40,792 nucleotides of DNA. Origin: Chloroflexota bacterium (GTDB taxonomy: Bacteria; Chloroflexota; Anaerolineae; Promineifilales; Promineifilaceae). This document shows positions 17,334 through 25,519 of this stretch, one piece after another. The position numbers were made by a program, and so were the translations under genes. Under the pieces are notes generated by a model. It saw only the letters and a list, made by a program, of their open reading frames with translations, searched no databases and had not been told where the DNA came from. Within the stretch, counting starts at the first letter, position 1, and each line of letters starts with the position of its first letter. The stretch spans positions 1 through 40,792 of the forward strand of contig JAAEOP010000763.1 in the NCBI GenBank assembly GCA_024223125.1, given 5' to 3'.

Positions 17334-18506
17334 TTAACTTGCCCATCCATTTTCCCGTAACCAAGATTCCAAATTCATCAAATCTGGATACTGATTCCGA
17401 AGCGCCGGAATGTCAGCTTCATAACCTTCTTCATTAAACCAGGCGTACATTTTAGCCATATCTTCATTCAACGCTGCTCCTGCCGATGAGACCAGATCAA
17501 CCTGACGGCCGATAACATTCGACATGATTTTAACCATCTGTGATTCTGTCAGTTCATCACCTGCCACTTCAAGCCCTTGCCCAATATATTCCTGCGGATT
17601 TTCAAACGCCAGGGCAGCGAATGCGCCTATGTCATCAACAGCAATCAATTGTAGGGCTTTATCTGTGTCAAGGCCCATTGTTGAAAACGTGCCCTCGAAA
17701 ATTGTTTCACGATTCCAGTTGAAATTGTTCATAAAAAAGACGGGGCGTAAGAATGTGGCCGGCAAATTAAGGCTGCGAACGTACTCTTCAATTTGCCATT
17801 TACTTTCAAAATGAGGGACGCCGCTTTGACGCTCTACACCCCCAACAGAACCCTGTACAAAATGTTCCACTCCGGCAACTTTGGCCGCATCAGCCACTAT
17901 TTTACCTTGCCGCACCTCGCCTTCAATGCCCGAAGCCATGTTTGGAAAGCTAAAAACACCATAAACGCCATCTAAGACGCTATCCAGAGACGCTCTATCG
18001 TCCAGATCGCCCTGAACAACCTTGACTCCGATTTCGGCCAGGGCTTGCGCTGCCGGACTATTTGAATTGCGGGTTAACCCTCTTACAGACCAACCATTAC
18101 GTAATAGATGGCGGGCTGTTGCCCCGCCTTGCTGTCCCGTGGCGCCAGTCACTAAAATAATTTTATATATCTCCTTAGGTTTTTTAGAGCGCTTCATCAC
18201 AGTTGCGGCAAACAAGGCGGCTACCAATATGGATGCTGCCCCGGCAGTGGCAAATGTGTTGGCGATTCCTATTTGTTGTATGAGTGGCTGTGTGATGATT
18301 GGCGAAAAAAATTGTCCCAGGAAAAGAGCGCTGGTCATACCACCCACAGCACGGCCGCGTAAGAGAGACGGAGTAACCGAAGCCAACCAGACACTGTTAT
18401 TGGGTGGAAATAACCCAATTCCCAAACCGCCAATCAACATAGCTATGACCACAAGCCCATAATTGGGGGTGAGTGCGATCATGAAATAGTTGATACCAAA
18501 GGCCAC
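17334..18506 (-). CDS. MFS transporter C-terminal half fused in frame to an NmrA-like NAD(P)-binding protein
   Basis: Residues 1-105 are the second half of an MFS permease (GINYFMIALTPNYGL, GIGLFPPNNSVWLASV, then two or three more helices). Residues 116-390 are an atypical short-chain reductase of the NmrA/NAD(P)H-binding group with VTGATGQQGG as the dinucleotide motif, QGDLDDRASL and a FLRPVFFMNNF segment; such proteins act as quinone reductases or redox sensors. No stop separates them. AAGGAG lies before ATT at 18161 where a normal NmrA gene would start, so an ancestral ATG may have been lost, or translation may start at ATG 18197 (KRSKKPKEIYK extension). The transporter half is the frameshifted remainder of the gene at 18548-19033. 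The GTG taken as start is only the first possible codon of the frame. Confidence 0.75.
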   Translation of the reverse strand: MAFGINYFMIALTPNYGLVVIAMLIGGLGIGLFPPNNSVWLASVTPSLLRGRAVGGMTSALFLGQFFSPIITQPLIQQIGIANTFATAGAASILVAALFAATVMKRSKKPKEIYKIILVTGATGQQGGATARHLLRNGWSVRGLTRNSNSPAAQALAEIGVKVVQGDLDDRASLDSVLDGVYGVFSFPNMASGIEGEVRQGKIVADAAKVAGVEHFVQGSVGGVERQSGVPHFESKWQIEEYVRSLNLPATFLRPVFFMNNFNWNRETIFEGTFSTMGLDTDKALQLIAVDDIGAFAALAFENPQEYIGQGLEVAGDELTESQMVKIMSNVIGRQVDLVSSAGAALNEDMAKMYAWFNEEGYEADIPALRNQYPDLMNLESWLRENGWAS

Positions 18507-18547
18507 GAAGATAAACTCAAATATGGCGGCGAACGAGAACCGATCTG

Positions 18548-19033
18548 TTAGCCGATGTCGGCCAGAAAGCCAGCCAATAATAGAAAGACCATTCCGCCCA
18601 ACCCGATAAACGCTCCCTGATATCCCATGAATTGATTGAGCTTGGAGCCTCTAAAATAATCAAAGATTAGTGTTGTAAAACCACTCATGATTCCGGCTAC
18701 GGCCAATCCAAGCAGCGCCCTGCTAACCAAAATAGCCATTAGTGAGTCGAGAAAAAAACCAGCGGTACCAACCAGACCGTATAACGTTATAGCTACGATC
18801 AAAACTTGTTTTCGCCCCCAACGATCCAAAAGAAGTCCGGCAAATAAAGCGCCGATGGCAACAAAAAGAGCCGGTATTGTTAAGGTCAGTCTGACCAGAA
18901 AATCGGCGTTGGGTACATCCTTAAAGACGTCGGCCATTTCGGGTAAGGCTGGGGCAATGATTATCGCGGCCAGTACAGTGGTGGTACTGCCAAGTAAAAT
19001 TGTCAGATTGCGAAGATGGATTTTATTTATCAT
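18548..19033 (-). pseudogene. MFS transporter N-terminal half (frameshifted)
   Basis: 161 residues cover helices 1-5 or 6 of a drug-efflux-type MFS permease: NLTILLGSTTTVLAAIIIAPALPEM in helix 1, and LFAGLLLDRWGRKQVLI as the MFS signature between helices 2 and 3. It breaks off at GFLADIG with TAA. The continuation (LTDRFSFAAIFEFIFVAFGINYF) follows at once in another frame, and ATCGG is repeated on both sides of the stop, consistent with a small insertion. The ATG follows AGGAAAAAATT. Placement behind a MarR gene and candidate operators suggests a formerly inducible efflux pump. A sequencing error could mimic this. Confidence 0.75.
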
Positions 19034-19086
19034 AATTTTTTCCTGCCCTAACAAATATGATGTTTATGTTCAAGATTTGAAAAAGG

Positions 19087-19119
19087 TAGTTCATCAGGAA
19101 ACGATTCATGAGTGAACTA
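19087..19119. promoter_or_regulatory. Candidate MarR operator (TAGTTCA ... TGAACTA) ahead of the MFS gene
   Basis: Half-sites TAGTTCA (19087-19093) and TGAACTA (19113-19119) are inverted with a 19-bp gap, 54 bp upstream of the MFS start. They match the half-sites of the palindrome in front of marR. Confidence 0.5.
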
Positions 19120-19136
19120 TTTGGGTAAAAAAATTT

Positions 19137-19229
19137 GTAACTGTACAGGTGCGACGCACTTTTCCCAGAGTAATGTCAATACCGCTGCTCTTTGCAAGTG
19201 CGTCGCACCTCTGGAAGCTGAATAGTTAC
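19137..19229. repeat. 93-bp GTAAC-ended palindromic element, copy 2 (inverted)
   Basis: Reverse complement of the element at 14122-14214 with a single base difference. It lies between the MFS and marR genes, ending just beyond the marR stop. The near identity implies recent spread or gene conversion. Confidence 0.9.
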
Positions 19230-19236
19230 AAAAATT

Positions 19237-19689
19237 TTACGCTTGTTCTTTGAGACCTAGTTTCCGACAGAGACGCCCTAATTCTTTTTGTTCATCCGCA
19301 GCTAAACAGCTCATTTCCTCAACAATAGCTGCTACGTGGCCCGGAAACAGGGTTTGAACAAGATTTTCTCCCTCTACAGTTAAGTGAATAAAGATATAAC
19401 GGCGATCTTCCTGGCTGCGCTCTCGTTTTACTAACCCGCGTTGCTCTAGCTTGTCAATCATGGCCACGATATTACTTTTACTGAGCAATAATTTGTCGCT
19501 AATATCTTTTTGGCATAATGGCCCCAAATGTAAGAGCATATCCAAAATACCAAATTGAGTATCACTCAAGTCGCCGACTGTATGATGATAGTGTATCCGC
19601 GCTGTCACAGAATTTGTGGCTCGCAACAGTTTAGTATAAGTATCGAGGACTCGAATCTCTTCCGCTGTGCCTTCAAAATGTGTACTCAT
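19237..19689 (-). CDS. MarR-family transcriptional regulator
   Basis: A 150-residue winged-helix repressor, normal family length. LSDTQFGILDMLLHLGPLCQ, then KDISDKLLLSKSNIVAMIDKL is the helix-turn-helix and recognition helix; KRERSQEDRRYIFIHLTVEG is the wing with the typical DRR motif. Helices at both ends form the dimer interface. It lies upstream of, and in line with, the MFS/NmrA genes and probably represses itself and them; phenolic or oxidative ligands are usual for the family. A matching palindrome lies 22 bp upstream of its start. Confidence 0.9.
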   Translation of the reverse strand: MSTHFEGTAEEIRVLDTYTKLLRATNSVTARIHYHHTVGDLSDTQFGILDMLLHLGPLCQKDISDKLLLSKSNIVAMIDKLEQRGLVKRERSQEDRRYIFIHLTVEGENLVQTLFPGHVAAIVEEMSCLAADEQKELGRLCRKLGLKEQA

Positions 19690-19710
19690 AAAAATAGTTC
19701 CTATGCTAAC

Positions 19711-19726
19711 AGTTCATTATTGAACT
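19711..19726. promoter_or_regulatory. Candidate MarR operator AGTTCATTATTGAACT
   Basis: Near-perfect palindrome (AGTTCA, TTAT, TGAACT) in the marR promoter region. The same half-sites recur at 19087-19119. Autoregulation by the adjacent MarR protein is the natural reading (inference). Confidence 0.6.
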
Positions 19727-19820
19727 AATAGCAATCTATACAAAGAACTTTGTCAAATTGATTTCTCGATGACAATCGGCGCTATTTACCGTTCCTTCTA
19801 CCTTGCGCCGAAATAGCCCC

Positions 19821-20135
19821 ATGACTAAATCAATTACCGTTCTCATTGCTGATGATCATGGTGTGGTGTGTGAAGGTTTGCAGGCAGTGGAGGCAGCCAC
19901 TGGTCGAGAAGCCATTGAGCAGGTCAACGCACATGGGCCAAGTTGTCCTGCTAGATATTCAATGCCGGATTTAGTAGATGGGTTGCAGGCACTTTCGGCC
20001 ATTAAAGAGGCACAGTCACAAACGGCCGTTATCATGCTCACCTCCCATACCTACCCCGCCTACTTAACAAGGGTAGTTTCATTGGACGCGACCGGTTTCC
20101 TCTCCAAAGAAGTAGACCCAAACGGCTATGCTTGA
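19821..20135 (+). pseudogene. Degraded NarL/LuxR-type response regulator receiver domain
   Basis: The start KSITVLIADDHGVV and the stretch DGLQALSAIKEAQSQTAVIMLTSH, ATGFLSKEVDPN are clear receiver-domain sequence with the DD pocket and the TS and K residues. About 17 residues after GLQA are missing. The phosphorylation-site segment is out of frame: another frame reads QVVLLDIQ just before MPD, so two compensating shifts occurred. The C-terminal HTH output domain is absent; the frame ends in TGA soon after the receiver. This is a dead gene fragment on the plus strand. Confidence 0.8.
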
Positions 20136-20223
20136 AAACAAACAGTTATTACTCCGCAAACAAATATTTCTGTTAGGCTTCTTCAAAAATTAAATGATCC
20201 TACCCATTTTGAAAAAGCCTCTA

Positions 20224-20274
20224 GCCAATTCCCGAAATGGCATCAATTCGGGATCATTATTTTCTGGAATTGGC
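20224..20274. repeat. Nested palindrome in the decayed zone
   Basis: GCCAATTCC and GGAATTGGC enclose a second pair, CCCGAA and TTCGGG. No gene is recognised between 20136 and 20329 other than this structure. Confidence 0.55.
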
Positions 20275-20329
20275 CTTAGTAACGGCCGTTTCCATTCTAC
20301 CTATGCTATACAGCAAAACATAGCTTTGT

Positions 20330-21082
20330 TCAGATTAAGCAAAGTAAAGAATCTGTGTTTATCTGGATTTCCTTCGACAGGTTCATACTTGTCATAATCA
20401 AATTGTTTATCATCAGCGTATTTGACAACAAAGTTGTGCACGAGACTGGAGAGTTTTGAATGGGCTTCCTCCATACAATTGAGCGATTCCCTTTGTTGTA
20501 AACGCTAAAAAATTTCGGTAGCAATTTCTTGATGCGCCGGATTCATGGGTCCATCAATCCCCTCCACAATATCGGCTTGATAAGAGAGGCGATTCATAAA
20601 CCTGCGTACATCTACTGACAATTGGCTGTACCGTCTGCCCGAAAGCTCCTGATTCAAATCTTTTAGGGAATCGGGCAACGAGAGTTTGTCTGCATAAAAA
20701 TTTTGAGTGGTCGTGATGCGCTGTTAACCGTCAATAACTTCGTTGACAGAGCGATCATTACTGAGACGTACTTCACACAAAACGATACGCGATACATATA
20801 CTGTGCGCGGCCACAAACTAACATTTTTTACCCTGTAGAAAATGCCAGATTATGCCCGCGTTGAGTATAGAAATGGCGAAAGAGACTGTTTAGTAAATCT
20901 TACTGCTTGCGAAGACTCCATACAGTTTTGCGTTGATAGGGCGACCGTACTACGATCTCTTCCGGATACCGGCTAAAGTCCTCAACATTAATAATATCTG
21001 ACACAATGTCATATTGGATTTTGGGATCGAATCTGACTATTTCTTCCTCCTTTGCACCCTCAATCATCACATTGCTATGCAA
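20330..21082 (-). pseudogene. DUF262 (GmrSD/ParB-like nuclease) protein remnant
   Basis: Reading the minus strand piecewise gives a recognisable DUF262 protein. The N-terminus has VVRSPYQRKTVWSLRKQ, then a stop at the next expected Gln codon. Later comes NEVIDG-stop-QRITTTQNFYADKLSL, where the conserved DGQQR motif has a TAA in place of its first Gln codon. Further on, AHQEIATEIF is followed by a TAG. DUF262 carries the ParB/Srx-like NTPase-nuclease fold of type IV restriction enzymes such as GmrSD and related defence proteins. With at least three nonsense codons and an inserted stretch it cannot work. It marks an old accessory gene. Confidence 0.75.
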
Positions 21083-21101
21083 TCACACGCCCCAACATTG
21101 C

Positions 21102-21755
21102 TTACTCGTTGTAGCTAATAAAGAGGACGGCAACCCAGCCGGCAATGCCCGCATCGGTTTGTACTTGCTGCCAGGCCAGGTTTTCTCCTGTAGCCGTTTC
21201 TGGCAAGACAAGGAGAATCGTACCGTTCAAAAGCCATTCTAGCTGCTCCGATTCGGTATTGGGTTCAGCCCGCAGCCAGACGCCAACTTCGCTGTTAACG
21301 GTGGCGGTTTGTGGTTCTGGAGTTGGCGTTTGAGTAGGGATGGCTGTGGTAGTAGGCGGCACGGCCGTAGGCGTTGGCGTAGCACTCGGTTCAATAACGG
21401 CTGGCTGGGTATCTGTGGGGCTGATGGTGGGGGTTGTGGTGGGTGGAATGACAACGGCCGTAGGCGAAACGAGTAGCGGCGTCATTGTCATTGTTGGCGG
21501 CAACTCTTCTGCCTGACTTTCAGCCGATTGCGGGCTAAGGCCAAATACACCCAACAAAATCAAGGCCACAATAAAAGAAAATACGGAGCGCACCAGATCT
21601 ACTTGCATCGCCTGGTGTGCTTTTTGGCGGCTCACATTATAAGTGGCTTTGCCTTCCTCACGTCGCCGCTGAAACGCCCGCACGAGGAAGTAGACGCCGG
21701 CAAGTCCGGCTCCTCCAGCCAAAATCAAAATGATAATGTTTAAAACGGCCGTCAC
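21102..21755 (-). CDS. Membrane-anchored SH3-domain protein
   Basis: 217 residues. Two N-terminal membrane helices (TAVLNIIILILAGGAGLAG and VFSFIVALILLGVFGL) flank a basic cytoplasmic loop (RAFQRRREEGKATYNVSRQK). A Thr/Pro-rich linker of about 75 residues follows, and then a bacterial SH3 domain (VWLRAEPNTESEQLEWLLNGT, AWQQVQTDAGIAGWVAV), which usually binds cell-wall or surface material. GTG is chosen because GGGAGGAG stands seven bases before it and the upstream mazG stop is 18 bases away, suggesting co-transcription. Function unknown; a cell-envelope sensor or anchor role is only inferred. Confidence 0.8.
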   Translation of the reverse strand: MTAVLNIIILILAGGAGLAGVYFLVRAFQRRREEGKATYNVSRQKAHQAMQVDLVRSVFSFIVALILLGVFGLSPQSAESQAEELPPTMTMTPLLVSPTAVVIPPTTTPTISPTDTQPAVIEPSATPTPTAVPPTTTAIPTQTPTPEPQTATVNSEVGVWLRAEPNTESEQLEWLLNGTILLVLPETATGENLAWQQVQTDAGIAGWVAVLFISYNE

Positions 21756-21773
21756 ACTATCTCCTCCCAAAGT

Positions 21774-23216
21774 TTATGATACCGACGCGGCCTTCACCTC
21801 TTGCCAGAGTACATCCAATTGGGCCAAATCCATCTGGGTCATATCTACCCCACGCTGCAAGGCTAACTGTTCGACCGCTCTAAACCGGTGGCTAAACTTA
21901 CTATTAGCTACACGCAGCGCACTTTCAGCATCAATGCCCAACCATTTGGCTACATTCGTTACCACAAATAATAAATCACCTAACTCTTCAGCCTGCTCCT
22001 CAATAGTTTCGGCGTTCCTGAGTTCTGCAAGCTCTTCATCTAGTTTATCATATACGCCAGAAATTTCCGCCCAATCAAATCCCACTTGTTTAACTTTGGC
22101 TTGAATTTTCTGTGATTGCGCCAAAGCAGGTAAGGATTTAGGCACATTGTCCAGGATGGAAGCCTGCTTTTTTGGCTTTTCCCCCTGCTTCAACATTTCC
22201 CAATTACGTACCACATGCTCACTATCAGCCACATCCCAATCGCCCCACACATGCGGATGCCGCCGTTTGAGTTTGGCTTCAATACCGGCCAGCACATCAG
22301 ACAGGTTGAATGTTTCCATCTCGGCCGCCATTTGAGCTTGCATAACCAGATGATAAAACATGTCTCCCAATTCTTCACACAAACCATCATAATTATTGGC
22401 GTCCAGAGCATCCAATACTTCGCTGGCTTCTTCCTGCAATCCAGAGCGCATACTTTGCGGCGTTTGCTCCTGATCCCAGGGACACCCTTCGGGGCTGCGA
22501 AGATGGGCGACTGTTTCAGCCAAAGTCGTCAGGCTGGATGGATAGGGCAGCGGCGGTACAAAGAGACTGGTCAGATGATTGATATGGGGGCTGCGATCAA
22601 TTTCGTACAGTGGAATCGGTTCGATTATTTCAACGGCCGTTCCCGCAGCATGAATTAGGATAACAGAATGTTCATCGGGGTACACGGCCGTCAATGCCAT
22701 CTTCAACTCACCGGCTAACAGGCGGCTGTAAACCTGCCCCAGCAGCAGCGGCGTATCTGGGTTGATGGGTGGGTAATGGTATTGGGCTAACTCGATGGCG
22801 TCATACAGTTGCAAACCGTCGAGGGCATCCACATTCACGGCCGTTAACGATGGTTCTACAAAGCTCAAACCAGACACAACCCGCACTGCCAGACCCAACT
22901 CTGCGGCCGCTGTCACCAACCGGGTAACAGTTGATTCCCCCACATGGGGATGACCAGGCACAGCATAAACAATATCTTCTGTTTGCACCTTTTGCAGCAG
23001 GGTGGAGACAATTTCATTGTACACGGCCGCAAAAGAATCGGCCGTCTCATAAACAGCGTCAAAACTATGGGTTTGTATTGTGTCTGGCAAATCAGCCACG
23101 GCCGGGTGGTAACTGGTTCGCAAATACAATGCCTGTGCTTCGGTTAGAATTTGCCACGCTTCACGGGTCAGGTAACGGCCGTCGCCCGGCCCCAAACCTA
23201 CAATCGTCAATCCCAT
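21774..23216 (-). CDS. mazG: Tetrapyrrole-methylase-like / MazG nucleotide pyrophosphohydrolase fusion (YabN type)
   Basis: 480 residues. The first 230 are a SAM-dependent tetrapyrrole methylase-like domain (GLTIVGLGPGDGRYLT, YAVPGHPHVGESTV). The rest is a two-module MazG all-alpha NTP pyrophosphohydrolase, with LRSPEGCPWDQEQT, the metal-binding LQEEASEVLDAL and EELGDMFYHLVMQAQMA, and a second EELGDLLFVVTNVAKWLG. MazG hydrolyses (d)NTPs and cleans damaged nucleotides; the role of the methylase half in YabN-like fusions is not known. The ATG follows GGGAGGGTGTGTG. It is the first gene after the ribosomal superoperon, and an intrinsic terminator ends only 15 bases before its start codon, so its expression may depend on read-through or a promoter upstream of the hairpin. 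Confidence 0.92.
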   Translation of the reverse strand: MGLTIVGLGPGDGRYLTREAWQILTEAQALYLRTSYHPAVADLPDTIQTHSFDAVYETADSFAAVYNEIVSTLLQKVQTEDIVYAVPGHPHVGESTVTRLVTAAAELGLAVRVVSGLSFVEPSLTAVNVDALDGLQLYDAIELAQYHYPPINPDTPLLLGQVYSRLLAGELKMALTAVYPDEHSVILIHAAGTAVEIIEPIPLYEIDRSPHINHLTSLFVPPLPYPSSLTTLAETVAHLRSPEGCPWDQEQTPQSMRSGLQEEASEVLDALDANNYDGLCEELGDMFYHLVMQAQMAAEMETFNLSDVLAGIEAKLKRRHPHVWGDWDVADSEHVVRNWEMLKQGEKPKKQASILDNVPKSLPALAQSQKIQAKVKQVGFDWAEISGVYDKLDEELAELRNAETIEEQAEELGDLLFVVTNVAKWLGIDAESALRVANSKFSHRFRAVEQLALQRGVDMTQMDLAQLDVLWQEVKAASVS

Positions 23217-23230
23217 CACACACCCTCCCA

Positions 23231-23259
23231 AAAGAAAAAGGCGAGTCATAAACTCGCCT
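23231..23259 (-). terminator. Intrinsic terminator after the ribosomal superoperon, abutting mazG
   Basis: On the minus strand AGGCGAGT, a five-base loop (TTATG) and ACTCGCCT are followed by TTTTCTTT. It lies 190 bases after the rpsI stop and touches the mazG ribosome binding site. Confidence 0.88.
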
Positions 23260-23276
23260 GTAATTTAAGTGTTAAG

Positions 23277-23371
23277 GTAACCATTCAGGTGCCCGGCACT
23301 TCATTACCAAGTCTACTGGAGTAGCACACTCGTTTATAAGCGCCGGGCACCTTGGGGGAGTGAATGATTAC
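23277..23371. repeat. 95-bp GTAAC-ended palindromic element with a different core
   Basis: It begins GTAACCATTCAGGTGCCCGGCAC and ends GCGCCGGGCACC, 10 bases, then GAATGATTAC. The ends resemble those of the 93-bp element and the central palindrome (GTGCCCGGC / GCCGGGCAC) is unrelated. It lies in the trailer of rpsI, with a short CAGTAATCAGTAGCC tract next to it. Confidence 0.8.
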
Positions 23372-23448
23372 GTGTTAAGTTTTCAGTAATCAGTAGCCAT
23401 TTCTCACGGGCAAACCTAACTGTACACTGCAAACTGAACCCAGCGACA

Positions 23449-23856
23449 TTAACGCTTGGTATAAGTAGGAGCCTTACGCGCACGTTTCAAACCTGGCTTC
23501 TTACGTTCCTTCACGCGGGCATCGCGGGTCAGATGACCATTAGAACGCAACGTACCACGCAAATCCTCATCGTATTTCACCAACGCCCGCGCCAAACCCA
23601 GACGCACCGCGCTTGTCTGCCCGGTAACGCCGCCGCCGTGGATATGCACAGTGACATCCACTTTACCAGTCAGCTCTGTATCTTCCAATGGGCTGGACAA
23701 AATCTTTAAATCGCCAAAACGGGGGAAATATTCCTGGACTTCTTTTCCATTTACACTGAAAGAACCAGTTGAATCATCATCCAAATAAATTCTTACCCGT
23801 GCTGAGGACCGTTTACGACGACCAATTCCTTCATAGTAACGTCTTATTTCTGACAT
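23449..23856 (-). CDS. rpsI: Ribosomal protein S9 (uS9)
   Basis: 135 residues. Its C-terminal tail reaches the P-site tRNA of the small subunit. YYEGIGRRKRSSARVRIYLD, HGGGVTGQTSAVRLGLARAL and the end RKKPGLKRARKAPTYTKR (the universal KR tail) are all present. GGAGACTGAT precedes the ATG. It is the last gene of the superoperon, nine bases after rplM, the partner it accompanies in most bacteria. The C-terminal KKPGLKRARKAPTYTKR is the expected contact surface. Confidence 0.98.
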   Translation of the reverse strand: MSEIRRYYEGIGRRKRSSARVRIYLDDDSTGSFSVNGKEVQEYFPRFGDLKILSSPLEDTELTGKVDVTVHIHGGGVTGQTSAVRLGLARALVKYDEDLRGTLRSNGHLTRDARVKERKKPGLKRARKAPTYTKR

Positions 23857-23865
23857 ATCAGTCTC

Positions 23866-24294
23866 CTAAAATTTCCAGGCCACTGGCTGCTGGGCCACAT
23901 GTGGATGCTCTGGGCCGGCATACACTTTGAGCATTTTGATCATTTTACGGCCCAGCTTATTTTTGGGCAGCATTCCTTTGACAGCCAATTCCAACGGCCG
24001 TGTCGGATGCCGCTCAAGTTGTGTCCGCAATGTCATTTCCCTTAACCCACCCGGATATCCCGAATGGCGATAATACATTTTATCATCCATTTTGTTGCCT
24101 GTCACCCGAATCTTTTCCGCGTTGACAACAACTACATAATCACCACAGTCTACAGAAGGTGAAAAGCCGGGCTTATGTTTGCCGCGCAAAACGGCCGCAA
24201 TCTGCGAAGCCAACCGGCCCAATGTCTGGCCTTCTGCATCCACAACATACCATGTCCGTGTTACCTCGGCTGGTTTTGTGATGTAGGTCTTCAT
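23866..24294 (-). CDS. rplM: Ribosomal protein L13 (uL13)
   Basis: 142 residues, standard length. An early-assembly large-subunit protein. [24 protein letters not shown]-type [16 protein letters not shown] and [19 protein letters not shown] are its signatures. Its ATG overlaps the truA stop by four bases (ATGA), so the two are translationally coupled. Fusion of the rplM-rpsI pair to the alpha operon through truA is common in bacteria. Confidence 0.98.
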   Translation of the reverse strand: MKTYITKPAEVTRTWYVVDAEGQTLGRLASQIAAVLRGKHKPGFSPSVDCGDYVVVVNAEKIRVTGNKMDDKMYYRHSGYPGGLREMTLRTQLERHPTRPLELAVKGMLPKNKLGRKMIKMLKVYAGPEHPHVAQQPVAWKF

Positions 24295-25055
24295 ACCATC
24301 TCTCCCAATTCTACATGTTCATACGTTACAGAAACCAGATATAACCCTTGTGGCGGCGCTGTCTTGCCAGCAAAACTACGATCTTTGGCCTGCAATGCGG
24401 CCGCAAACTCATCCACCGTCCAAGTCCCATCTCCTACCAATTTCATACTACCGACAATGCTGCGTACCATCCGGTACAAAAACGCATTCGCCTCAATATA
24501 AAATTCCAGATATTCACCCTGTTGCTGCCAGCGGGCTGTATAAACTTCACGCACAGTCTTATTTCCCTGCGGCGGCTGGCCAAATGTGGCAAAATCATGA
24601 ATGCCCACAAGCTGACGCGCGGCCTGTTTCATGTTATTCACATCCAGCCTTTTTCTAACATGCCAGCTATTTAAGCGACGGGTTGGGCTACGCACAGCGG
24701 CCGGATAAATCTTATAAACATAGGCGCGCCGCCGGGCGTCAAACCGAGGGTGAAATGAAGATGATACTGGTTTCAGTTGGTAAATTACAATATCAACAGG
24801 CAAATTTGCATTCAATGCCCGTTGCAAGGCTGTGGCGCCATGCGGCCAATCATCAATTGAAAAGCTGATGACCTGTCCCAGAGCATGGACGCCACTGTCG
24901 GTACGTCCAGCCCCAGTAATAGCGCCCGGTTTCTGTCTAATTTTGTAAAGAGCCTGCTCAATCTCACTCTGAATTGTGGGCTGTTCACGGCGTTGGCGTT
25001 GAAAGCCATAATAAGCCGTACCATCATACTCCACCAGAGCGGCATATTGAGGCAA
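24291..25055 (-). CDS. truA: tRNA pseudouridine(38-40) synthase TruA
   Basis: 254 residues. It isomerises uridines 38, 39 and 40 in the tRNA anticodon arm. The catalytic Asp lies in [27 protein letters not shown] near the N-terminus and [17 protein letters not shown] near the C-terminus are family landmarks. It begins with TTG: no ATG stands before the conserved YAALVEYDG, and the AGAGGA at the end of rplQ serves as ribosome binding site. Three bases separate it from rplQ. Confidence 0.95.
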   Translation of the reverse strand: MPQYAALVEYDGTAYYGFQRQRREQPTIQSEIEQALYKIRQKPGAITGAGRTDSGVHALGQVISFSIDDWPHGATALQRALNANLPVDIVIYQLKPVSSSFHPRFDARRRAYVYKIYPAAVRSPTRRLNSWHVRKRLDVNNMKQAARQLVGIHDFATFGQPPQGNKTVREVYTARWQQQGEYLEFYIEANAFLYRMVRSIVGSMKLVGDGTWTVDEFAAALQAKDRSFAGKTAPPQGLYLVSVTYEHVELGEMV

Positions 25056-25058
25056 ACG

Positions 25059-25490
25059 TTATTCCTCTTCTTCGACCAACATTAGCAGAGCCATATCAGC
25101 GTTATCGCCAGCTCGCTTGCCAATCTTCACCAGTCGCGTATACCCGCCAGGACGGTCAACATATCGCGGAGCAACGTCGTCAAACAACTTTCGGACAATA
25201 TCAATATCTTCTTTATTGCCGTCTTCGTCTTCAATCGTGCGGAAACGAGCTATGCGTGCTGCCGCTAATCGGCGCGCATGTATGCCTTTTGCCGGGTCTT
25301 CTTCGGCACCGGCCAATCCGCGCTTGGCCAGGGTAATGATTTTCTCCGCAGTCGGCCGCAACATGCGCGCTTTTGCTTCTGTCGTTAAGACTTGTTCGTG
25401 GCAAATGAGGTCTGCCACCAAGTTTTTACGCAAGGCAGTGCGGTGGCTCATGCTCCGATTTAGTCTACGACCATGTACTCTATGTCGCAT
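25059..25490 (-). CDS. rplQ: Ribosomal protein L17 (bL17)
   Basis: 143 residues, slightly longer than the usual 115-130 because of an acidic insert (IEDEDGNKEDIDIV) and an acidic end (LVEEEE). It lies near the peptide exit. MRHRVHGRRLNRSMSHRTALRKNL and the following AKMLRPTAEKIITLAK region identify it. It follows rpoA as in most bacteria. Confidence 0.97.
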   Translation of the reverse strand: MRHRVHGRRLNRSMSHRTALRKNLVADLICHEQVLTTEAKARMLRPTAEKIITLAKRGLAGAEEDPAKGIHARRLAAARIARFRTIEDEDGNKEDIDIVRKLFDDVAPRYVDRPGGYTRLVKIGKRAGDNADMALLMLVEEEE

Positions 25491-25519
25491 TTTTTATACC
25501 TCTCTCGCAGTTCCGGCCG

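Noticed and set aside
21730..22104. 124-codon plus-strand frame opposite the MazG domain
   Set aside because: Overlaps conserved MazG metal-binding motifs on the other strand; Ser-rich shadow.
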